Positions 1-4,707 of a DNA stretch of 5,022 nt are shown here, piece after piece. A program made the translations under genes and the position numbers. Every line of letters begins with the position of its first letter. Position 1 is the stretch's first letter. The notes under the pieces were generated by a model. The model was not told the DNA's origin. It saw nothing but the letters and a program-made list of their open reading frames with translations, and made no database searches. Origin of the DNA: Bacteroidaceae bacterium (lineage in GTDB: Bacteria > Bacteroidota > Bacteroidia > Bacteroidales > Bacteroidaceae); NCBI GenBank assembly GCA_017961965.1, contig JAGCWG010000482.1, forward strand, positions 1 through 5,022, in the 5' to 3' direction.

Positions 1-401
1 AGGCAAACTATACAGTAGAAGGTGGTAACGTGATTGAAGCTGGTGAGAATGCCATCGAAGCTCCTTTTATATTATATAATGATGGCTACTATTATCTCTT
101 CGTTAGCTTTGACTACTGTTGCCGTGGACAGGCTTCAACATACAAGACGGTGTATGGTCGTTCAAAAAAGGTGACAGGTCCATACGTGGATAAGGACGGA
201 AAGCGTATGGAATATGGTGGCGGAACACTCCTCTATGGTCCTGACGACGAGCACTTCGGCATCGGCCATTGTTCTGCCTACGAGTTTGACGGAAAGCATT
301 ACTTCATCTCTCACGCATACGTCAAAAACCAGAATGGTGCAGCCAAGCTGTTCATACGCCCTATCACATTTGACAAGAATGGATGGATTGTCTGTCCATA
401 A
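1..401 (+). CDS. GH43 endo-alpha-1,5-L-arabinanase, C-terminal part (5' end outside window)
   Basis: This is the 3' end of a glycoside hydrolase family 43 gene, open from the left edge (first whole codon at base 3) to a TAA at 399-401, about 132 residues. Family members fold as a five-bladed beta-propeller and cut the alpha-1,5-arabinose backbone of arabinan, usually outside the cytoplasm. The visible part carries IEAPFI, whose Glu (codon 57-59) matches the general acid of the family. It is followed by GYYYLFVSFDYCCRG, STYKTVYGRS and TGPYVDKDG, all typical of the arabinanase branch. GIGHCS holds a His (codon 267-269) at the place where family enzymes bind a metal ion in the propeller centre. 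The protein ends shortly after FDKNGWIV, near the usual propeller end, so the C-terminus looks complete. The N-terminal half, including any signal peptide and the catalytic Asp residues, lies outside the window. Such genes usually belong to polysaccharide-utilisation loci, but no other locus gene is visible here. The family call is strong; the precise substrate is inferred. Confidence 0.88.
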   Translation, partial: ANYTVEGGNVIEAGENAIEAPFILYNDGYYYLFVSFDYCCRGQASTYKTVYGRSKKVTGPYVDKDGKRMEYGGGTLLYGPDDEHFGIGHCSAYEFDGKHYFISHAYVKNQNGAAKLFIRPITFDKNGWIVCP

Positions 402-433
402 CCTGCATTATTCATCTGTACTCATCCATAATT

Positions 434-548
434 TGTCGGTTCTTACCAACACTTTTGTATAGAATTTGTCGGTTGCAACCGACATTTTTTCGCAAATTTG
501 TCGGTCAGAACCGACATTTTTCATGATTTTTGTCGGTTGCAACCGACA
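434..548. repeat. Tandem array of four 18-bp palindromes, 32-33 bp period
   Basis: Four copies of an 18-bp palindromic unit lie at 434-451, 467-484, 499-516 and 531-548. Copies 2 and 4 are the perfect palindrome TGTCGGTTGCAACCGACA. Copy 3 is TGTCGGTCAGAACCGACA, with perfect outer arms and an altered centre. Copy 1 (TGTCGGTTCTTACCAACA) is decayed in its right arm. Starts are 33, 32 and 32 bp apart, about three helical turns, so all copies would face the same side of the DNA. The 14-15 bp spacers are T-rich on the plus strand. As RNA, each unit can form a 7-bp stem with a TGCA-type loop followed by T's (six T's after copy 2, five after copy 3), so the array could also stop plus-strand transcription coming from the arabinanase gene. 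It ends just upstream of the ATPase promoter, which favours a protein-binding or regulatory role for that gene. Both readings are inference. Confidence 0.9.
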
Positions 549-552
549 TTTC

Positions 553-605
553 TTGGTGATTCACCAGATTATACATATCTTTGTAGCGTTAAAAATCAAA
601 GATAT
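553..605 (+). promoter_or_regulatory. Bacteroidota-type promoter and operator-like inverted repeats of the ATPase gene
   Basis: A -7 box TATCTTTG (576-583) fits the Bacteroidota consensus TAnnTTTG, and a TTG at 553-555 lies 20 bp upstream as the -33 element. Transcription would start near 589-591, leaving a leader of only about 15 nt with no clear Shine-Dalgarno sequence. Two inverted repeats overlap this promoter. TGGTGA-T-TCACCA at 554-566 covers the -33 element. ATATCTTTG (575-583) pairs with CAAAGATAT (597-605) and spans the -7 box to the base before the start codon. Both look like possible operator sites. The boxes are seen directly; promoter function and repressor binding are inferred. 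Confidence 0.6.
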
Positions 606-1805
606 ATGGAAAAGTTGTTTGAAAAGAAGGAGCAATTACTACGATTGACATCAATGGATATCATCCGAGATGCAACAAACAGCATTGACTGGGATGCACA
701 ACTGATATGCATCCGAGGAGCAAGAGGTGTGGGTAAAACCACCATTATGCTTCAGTACATCAAGTCACATTACAAAAGTTTCAGTAATGAAGTCCTGTAT
801 TGTAGTCTTGACTCCATATATTTCTCCACACACACTCTTATTGACCTTGCAGAACAATTCTACAAGAACGGAGGGAAGCACCTTTTCCTTGACGAAGTAC
901 ACAAGTACGAAAACTGGAGCAAGGAGATAAAGGAGATATACGACACATATCCAGATATGCAAGTAGTCATAAGCGGTTCGTCATTACTGAACATCCTTAA
1001 TGGTGATGCCGACCTGTCACGCCGTTGCATACCTTACGACATACAGGGATTATCTTTCCGTGAGTTCCTCATGTTCTACCATAAGATTAACCTGCCGAAG
1101 AGCAATCTGAAGGATATCCTTGAACATCCACAGGAACTGTGCTCCGAGGTGCTTGACAAGTGTCACCCTCTCCCACTCTTCAAGGAATATCTGCAATATG
1201 GCTATTATCCGTTCTATCTCAAGAACAAGAACAACTACTACACTCTCATCGAGCAGGTAGTGAACTATGTCATCGAGACAGAGCTGCCACAAATATATAA
1301 TGTGGAGATGGCAATGGTAAGGAAGCTAAAGGCTCTTATGGGAATAATCAGCAGCGGAGTGCCATACGAAGTTGATGCTACAAAGCTGAGCGGAGTGATT
1401 GGAATACACAGAACCACAGTCATCAACTACCTTTATATGCTCGACAAGGCAAAGATGCTCAACATGCTATTTGCAGAATCAAAGACTATAAAGAAGTTGC
1501 AGAAGCCAGACAAGATATACATCGAGAATCCGAACATGCTCTATGCCCTTTCATCAGGTACAGTGGAGATTGGCACGGCACGTGAGACATTCTGTATAAA
1601 CCAGTTGCGGGCAAGTCACGACGTGGAATACGGAAAGACAAAGGGAGACTTCAAGGTTGATGGCACATATACTCTTGAAGTAGGAGGACAAAGCAAGGGC
1701 TTCAGTCAGGTAGCAGGAGTACAGAACTCCTACATACTTGCAGATGACACAGAGACACCACTCGGCAGGAAGATTCCAATATGGATGCTTGGATTCCTGT
1801 ACTAA
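606..1805 (+). CDS. AAA_14 / DUF4143 family ATP-binding protein
   Basis: A 399-residue AAA+ type ATPase of the AAA_14-DUF4143 architecture, widespread in Bacteroidota and archaea, mostly of unknown function. The Walker A motif is GARGVGKTT (residues 38-46), Walker B is HLFLDEVH (92-99), the sensor-like strand VVISGSS spans 120-126, and a candidate arginine finger RR is at 139-140 before the family signature LSFREFL (149-155). A winged-helix-like segment with GIHRTTVINYLYML spans about 266-279. The C-terminal DUF4143 part contains KIYIENPNMLYAL (303-315) and GDFKVDGTYTLEVGGQSK (347-364), which may be a PD-(D/E)XK-like nuclease fold. No signal peptide or membrane segment is seen, so it is probably cytoplasmic. 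The ATG at 606 is chosen because it directly follows the promoter and starts the family-typical N-terminus MEKLFEKK. The longer in-frame reading from 498 would translate the palindrome array. The gene stands alone, with its own promoter and a stem-loop after tandem TAA TAG stops. Target and biological role are unknown. Confidence 0.9.
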   Translation: MEKLFEKKEQLLRLTSMDIIRDATNSIDWDAQLICIRGARGVGKTTIMLQYIKSHYKSFSNEVLYCSLDSIYFSTHTLIDLAEQFYKNGGKHLFLDEVHKYENWSKEIKEIYDTYPDMQVVISGSSLLNILNGDADLSRRCIPYDIQGLSFREFLMFYHKINLPKSNLKDILEHPQELCSEVLDKCHPLPLFKEYLQYGYYPFYLKNKNNYYTLIEQVVNYVIETELPQIYNVEMAMVRKLKALMGIISSGVPYEVDATKLSGVIGIHRTTVINYLYMLDKAKMLNMLFAESKTIKKLQKPDKIYIENPNMLYALSSGTVEIGTARETFCINQLRASHDVEYGKTKGDFKVDGTYTLEVGGQSKGFSQVAGVQNSYILADDTETPLGRKIPIWMLGFLY

Positions 1806-1808
1806 TAG

Positions 1809-1844
1809 AATCCCCGTACTATCATCGCTGACAGTACGGGGATT
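1809..1844 (+). terminator. 12-bp stem-loop after the ATPase gene
   Basis: AATCCCCGTACT (1809-1820) is the exact reverse complement of AGTACGGGGATT (1833-1844), with a 12-nt loop between. It starts 3 nt past the ATPase stop codon, so it most likely ends that transcript or protects its 3' end. No run of T's follows on either strand, so it is not a textbook intrinsic terminator. It could instead mark the end of the ATPase unit. Confidence 0.65.
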
Positions 1845-1923
1845 ACATTATCTACGAAAAACTAATCAACTAATTAACCACTGCATAAAATAAATTACTG
1901 AAGACGGAACGTGACAGGAACAG

Positions 1924-2049
1924 AGTGCTGCCTACGAGTTTGACGGCAAGTGTTATTTCGTGTCACACGCATACGTAAAAGACCAGAACGGAGCTGCAAA
2001 GTTGTTCATTCGTCCTATGAACTTTGACAAGGACGGATGGATAGAGTGA
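1924..2049 (+). pseudogene. Remnant of a second GH43 arabinanase gene (last ~40 codons)
   Basis: Bases 1930-2046 encode AYEFDGKCYFVSHAYVKDQN and then GAAKLFIRPMNFDKDGWIE before a TGA at 2047-2049. Over 38 aligned residues, 32 are identical to the tail of the arabinanase gene at the left edge (276-389). The homology stops abruptly upstream, and an in-frame TGA at 1912-1914 closes the reading frame, so no propeller or catalytic residue is left. Just before it, in another frame, bases 1905-1919 read RNVTG, reminiscent of the KKVTG stretch of the intact gene (near 162-176). This hints that an internal deletion joined two parts of the old gene, but five residues are weak evidence. The DNA has diverged at synonymous positions, so this is an older paralogue and not a recent duplication. 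No start codon or promoter is visible. Confidence 0.82.
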
Positions 2050-2050
2050 T

Positions 2051-2085
2051 AATTCATAATGCATAATTCACAATTCATAATTGAT
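2051..2085. repeat. Five AT-rich heptamer repeats (AATTCAT type)
   Basis: Directly after the stop of the arabinanase remnant, the sequence reads as five 7-bp units: AATTCAT, AATGCAT, AATTCAC, AATTCAT, AATTGAT. The same 7-bp rhythm recurs at 3921-3955 with AATTATC-like units. Arrays of this kind are common between genes in Bacteroidota; their function is not known to me. Confidence 0.75.
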
Positions 2086-2086
2086 A

Positions 2087-2122
2087 TAAAGAAAGGGGCG
2101 CACATTAGCGTCCCTTTCTTTA
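2087..2122 (-). terminator. Strong bidirectional hairpin terminator of the blaI-M56 operon
   Basis: Bases 2087-2101 pair with 2108-2122 to give a 15-bp stem (one G-U pair) and a 6-nt loop (ACATTA). The core pairs GGGGCGC with GCGTCCC, and the outer part pairs AAAGAAA with TTTCTTT. Read on the minus strand it begins 10 nt past the M56-TonB stop codon, and its descending arm ends in TTTCTTTA, giving the U-rich tail of an intrinsic terminator. Since the stem is nearly symmetric, it should also stop plus-strand transcripts from the arabinanase remnant side. Confidence 0.88.
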
Positions 2123-2131
2123 TGCAACTTA

Positions 2132-3844
2132 CTACTGAAGGCGGATAGTAATTGGCATTTCATATCTGCAAGCTACTGGTTGATTACGCTGGAAACCAGG
2201 TTTCCAAGCAGGCATATCCTTCACCACTCTTACTGCTTCATTTATGAAAGCAACTTCACCTTCATGACATTCTATATTCTTTACATTATATCCAGATTCT
2301 GAATACTCTTTTTGGGTGAGAACAATCTTTGAACCATCATTATAGAAGATGTCATTATCATTAAATCTGATTGCCTTTACATCCGTGATGACACCATCCT
2401 TCCCCACAATGAAACTAACGATTACTCTTCCTTGGATTCCATTTTCCAATGCTACTTGTGGATATTTCATGTTATTTCTCACAAAAGACATACATTCTGT
2501 CTCTCCACCAGGGAAAGAAGGCATATCTTCGCATACTTCAAACAAATTTCCTTCACCCCAATTTGAAATGCTTACAATTCCATTCTTTGCCTTAGCAAAT
2601 CCCTTCTCCACATATGCGTTCATTACAGCTTTCTCCGAACGGAAGTAAACAATCTTTAAGAAGCCAAGCTCACGAAGGTCGTCACGCACTCCGTCAAGTC
2701 CGCATACATACGCCACAGTGGTTGGCTCGATTTCTAACTTCTTCAAGTCGCTGATGGTAGATTCCTTACCATTAATAATGATAAGATAGTCCTTCAAACC
2801 GACTTTCTCATCAACGTCTTTCACGGAAGGTTCTTCCACCGTTTTTTCAGAAACAATGTTAGATTGTACAACTGCTTCGTTCTCTGAAATATCAACCGCA
2901 GGAGTTGATTCAGCAACAGCCTCCTCAATAGGAGCTACGAACTCAGGTGTAGCAAATGCACTTAGTGCAACGAGAGCCACAGGGATGATGTACAAAGCCT
3001 TTGTACGCATCCACAGATTAGATTTTTTACTTACCATCATAGTAATTCTTTTTTTAAGTAAACTGTGATTAAAGCTATTGGCAAAGGCGTAGGAACTGGA
3101 GCCAACAGCTTTTTTTATTAATAATAATTGATATCTATGTACCTCGACACCGCTCGCGAGTACGGCATCATCAGCTTCATATTCATGTACGTCCCTAAGT
3201 GAACCGACAAGAATCCATGACAACGGATTGCACCATTGGATGACCTCACAGATGTTCACAAGTATAATGTCAAGCGAATGGTAGTTCACTATATGTCCTA
3301 TCTCGTGACGGATAATGACCTGCGCATTCTCCTCATAGTCGTTCTCACTAATGACAATCGTATTAAACCAACTGAATGGAGTAATATCGCCAGCATGGCA
3401 ATAGATACGAACGCCATCCTTGCGTTCCGTCCACAGCACACCCCGATGAATGGTGCGGTAGAGCATTGCAAGCTGAACCAGCTTGACGAGGATAGTAACC
3501 ACCATACCTATTAGATATATCCATCCTGCCACTGCCCACCAGTTGACGGAACTGAAGAAGCCTTCATCCTCTGGCAAAGCTTCCGCCACTTCATCTACGG
3601 CAACTCCATCCATGACATACACAGGTATGCCAACATCCACAATTCCTCCACCCTGTTCCTCTGCCATAAGAAGATTGAGCGAAAGGAAATGTACGTCGCA
3701 CAGAGAAAGGACGAGTGATAGGACGACTATCACCAGTAGCACCATCCTGTTGAATCGAAAAAAAGATTCATTCCTGAGCATCAGCAAAAACGGTATGTAC
3801 ATTATGCTGAGCAGTATCATCGATTTAATTGCGTAAAAGAACAT
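2132..3844 (-). CDS. BlaR1-like M56 metallopeptidase fused to a TonB C-terminal domain
   Basis: A 570-residue inner-membrane protein. Hydrophobic segments at about 8-23, 34-49 and 103-128 anchor the N-terminal M56 peptidase domain. That domain has PFSWFNTIVIS (156-166), the zinc motif HEIGH (180-184) and a probable third ligand Glu in EYEAD (221-225), so the protease site looks intact. A further membrane segment at about 283-298 leads to an acidic linker (to ~345). A plug-like segment with DYLIIINGKE (352-361) and EKGFAKAKNGIVSIS (413-427) follows, then a TonB C-terminal domain from about 435 with FPGGETECMSFVRNNMKYP. The TonB part is interrupted by some 30 extra residues (about 494-530) before EAVRVVKDMPAWKPG. 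By analogy with BlaR1, the protease domain would relay an envelope signal to the BlaI-type repressor encoded upstream. The TonB domain may contact outer-membrane transporters. There is no penicillin-binding sensor domain, so beta-lactam sensing should not be assumed. The ATG at 3844 gives a proper first membrane helix; no Shine-Dalgarno is seen. It is co-directional with the repressor gene, across a 106-bp gap. Confidence 0.92.
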   Translation of the reverse strand: MFFYAIKSMILLSIMYIPFLLMLRNESFFRFNRMVLLVIVVLSLVLSLCDVHFLSLNLLMAEEQGGGIVDVGIPVYVMDGVAVDEVAEALPEDEGFFSSVNWWAVAGWIYLIGMVVTILVKLVQLAMLYRTIHRGVLWTERKDGVRIYCHAGDITPFSWFNTIVISENDYEENAQVIIRHEIGHIVNYHSLDIILVNICEVIQWCNPLSWILVGSLRDVHEYEADDAVLASGVEVHRYQLLLIKKAVGSSSYAFANSFNHSLLKKRITMMVSKKSNLWMRTKALYIIPVALVALSAFATPEFVAPIEEAVAESTPAVDISENEAVVQSNIVSEKTVEEPSVKDVDEKVGLKDYLIIINGKESTISDLKKLEIEPTTVAYVCGLDGVRDDLRELGFLKIVYFRSEKAVMNAYVEKGFAKAKNGIVSISNWGEGNLFEVCEDMPSFPGGETECMSFVRNNMKYPQVALENGIQGRVIVSFIVGKDGVITDVKAIRFNDNDIFYNDGSKIVLTQKEYSESGYNVKNIECHEGEVAFINEAVRVVKDMPAWKPGFQRNQPVACRYEMPITIRLQ

Positions 3845-3857
3845 ATTAAAATATTAT

Positions 3858-3990
3858 TAGCCCCCCACCCCCCGAAGGGGGCGGCCATTCGGAACAATAT
3901 CGTTCCTTGACGAGGCTGTTAATTATCAACTTTCAATTATCAATTCTCAATTAGCCCGGATGGCCGCCCCCTTTGGGGGCTGGGGGACTA
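3858..3990. mobile_element. 133-bp MITE-like element with 35-bp terminal inverted repeats
   Basis: Bases 3858-3892 and the reverse complement of 3956-3990 match at 31 of 35 positions. Both read TAG, C-run, A, C-run, then AAGGGGGCGGCCAT or a close variant, and each arm can itself fold because CCCCC is followed by GGGGG. The 63-bp interior holds the near-palindrome GGAACAATATCGTTCC (3891-3906, overlapping the arm by two bases) and a heptamer array. The unit fills the gap between the BlaI and M56 genes and also forms the last BlaI codons. Long inverted arms with no coding capacity suggest a miniature transposable element or dispersed intergenic repeat. The alternative is a large hairpin acting as an internal attenuator. 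No target-site duplication was found with certainty. Confidence 0.62.
3921..3955. repeat. Five AT-rich heptamer repeats (AATTATC type)
   Basis: The units AATTATC, AACTTTC, AATTATC, AATTCTC, AATTAGC lie inside the inverted-repeat element. The stop codon of the BlaI gene (TAA, 3951-3953 on the minus strand) is formed by the last unit. The layout is the same as in the array at 2051-2085: five units of 7 bp, each mostly starting AATT. Confidence 0.72.
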
Positions 3991-4370
3991 CTCACCATCT
4001 TCATTATTTCGCTCATCTCCTCAGGAGAAATCTTTTCCTCCTTGATGAAGAAGCTGACGAGGGAGCGGAATGAGCCACCGAAGTAGTTGTGGGTCACCTC
4101 ATCCATTATTCTACTACGGTACTCGTTACGACTGATTACGGGAACAAAGAATAGCGTCTTACCCTCGTTCTCTCGTTTCTCAGAACGAACGAAACCTTTC
4201 TCCGTCAATATCTTGAGAAATGTGGCTGTAGTAGTGTAAGCAGGTACAGGTTCAGGATACTGAGCAAGTACATCACGCACAGAACCGCCCTCCTTTCCGA
4301 GATTCCAAAGATAATTCATTATCTCCATCTCAGCCTTAGTAAGTGTTATGTCATCTTTTGTCCTTTTCAT
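3951..4370 (-). CDS. BlaI/MecI/CopY-family winged-helix repressor
   Basis: A 139-residue DNA-binding repressor of the Penicillinase_R (BlaI) family, cytoplasmic and normally a dimer that lets go of DNA when cleaved through a partner M56 protease. The winged-helix domain spans about residues 9-75: LTKAEMEIMNYLW at the start, the recognition-helix region YTTTATFLKILTEKGFV (45-61), and the wing strands RSEKRENEGKTLFFVPV. The C-terminal helical part (about 80-125, with VTHNYFGGSFRSLVSFFI) fits the dimerisation and cleavage region. The last 14 residues, SSPPAPKGGGHPG preceded by V, do not look like the family: they are encoded by the inverted-repeat element that begins here, which also provides the TAA stop. 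Without them the protein has the normal length of about 125. The ATG at 4370 is the only sensible start and follows the operator region; no Shine-Dalgarno is seen. Its likely partner is the M56-TonB protein encoded downstream, and its likely targets include its own promoter. Confidence 0.92.
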   Translation of the reverse strand: MKRTKDDITLTKAEMEIMNYLWNLGKEGGSVRDVLAQYPEPVPAYTTTATFLKILTEKGFVRSEKRENEGKTLFFVPVISRNEYRSRIMDEVTHNYFGGSFRSLVSFFIKEEKISPEEMSEIMKMVSSPPAPKGGGHPG

Positions 4371-4462
4371 TTACTAATGTTTTAGTTTTGATGCCGCAAA
4401 TGTATTACTAAAAAATTAGATTACGAAAATTTTAGTAAAGAAAATTACTAATTCTTTAATAA
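4371..4462 (-). promoter_or_regulatory. BlaI-operon promoter with four ACTAA-N4-TTAGT operator-like sites
   Basis: Read on the minus strand, TACATTTG (4397-4404) is a perfect TAnnTTTG -7 box. About 19 bp upstream is only a weak -33 match (TTCG). Transcription should start near 4390, some 20 nt before the start codon. Four sites share the pattern ACTAA-N4-TTAGT: cores 4373-4386 (perfect), 4407-4420 (TTAGA right half), 4423-4436 (left half ACGAA; the wider 18 bp TTACGAAAATTTTAGTAA has a single mismatched pair) and 4447-4460 (TTAAT right half). A lone TTAGTAA half-site follows at 4477-4483. They lie in the leader, between the two promoter boxes, over the -33 region and upstream, as expected for autorepression by a BlaI-type dimer. 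Confidence 0.72.
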
Positions 4463-4667
4463 TTTAACTTTTATTATTAGTAATAGGATGAATATAGAAG
4501 TATAAGGCAGTACTTTTCGGCACGAATTATCATTAATTGGTCACGAATTATCATTAATACTTTATGCCCATTGGCTACGTTGAGAATTACTTTGCTATAT
4601 CAAGTCTGGAACTAACATATATATAATGTACAAACATATAATTTACGAAGCATAACAATATAGTTTA
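4463..4667. other. AT-rich intergenic stretch with short direct repeats
   Basis: No reading frame here resembles a gene. The 17-mer CACGAATTATCATTAAT occurs twice (4521-4537 and 4542-4558), 21 bp apart, which is about two helical turns. Further along, TTTACG-N3-CATAA occurs at 4642-4655 with its partner at 4664-4677, 22 bp apart; the gap between its two parts is the same in both copies. No recognisable RNA gene or tRNA was seen. Confidence 0.6.
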
Positions 4668-4696
4668 CGGGACATAAACATGATGTTTATGCCCCG
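4668..4696 (-). terminator. Palindromic hairpin downstream of the right-edge gene
   Basis: The 29-bp near-palindrome consists of CGGG, A, CATAAACAT, a central G, then ATGTTTATG, C and CCCG, with one mismatched pair at 4672/4692. In the minus-strand RNA this pair becomes G-U, giving a 12-bp stem with a 5-nt loop (ATCAT). It begins 11 nt after the stop of the minus-strand gene at the right edge, so it is a likely terminator for it. No good U-run follows, and it could instead be a protein-binding palindrome. Confidence 0.62.
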
Positions 4697-4707
4697 ACAC
4701 TAACTTA

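Noticed and set aside
434..548. CRISPR-like array
   Set aside because: The repeats are palindromic and only 18 bp, the spacers are 14-15 bp of similar T-rich sequence, and no cas gene is nearby. Operator or hairpin repeats fit better.
498..605. Longer N-terminus for the ATPase, starting at 498
   Set aside because: It would translate the palindrome array and the promoter. The ATG at 606 comes right after the promoter and gives the usual family N-terminus.
466..648. Small plus-strand protein of 60 residues across the palindromes
   Set aside because: Its sequence is just the translation of the repeats and the ATPase start in another frame, without its own promoter.
765..1292. Minus-strand reading frames inside the ATPase gene
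   Set aside because: They overlap the conserved ATPase domain on the opposite strand and resemble no known protein.
2349..3836. Several plus-strand reading frames opposite the M56-TonB gene
   Set aside because: They mirror a well-supported minus-strand gene, show no family features, and have no promoter.
2132..4370. Beta-lactam resistance (bla/mec) operon
   Set aside because: The BlaI and M56 families are shared, but there is no penicillin-binding sensor domain and no beta-lactamase gene in the window.
4624..4658. Second minus-strand promoter (TATGTTTG at 4631-4638, TTG at 4656-4658)
   Set aside because: The -7 box matches, but the spacer is only 17 bp, the region is very AT-rich so chance matches are expected, and the BlaI gene has a better-placed promoter.
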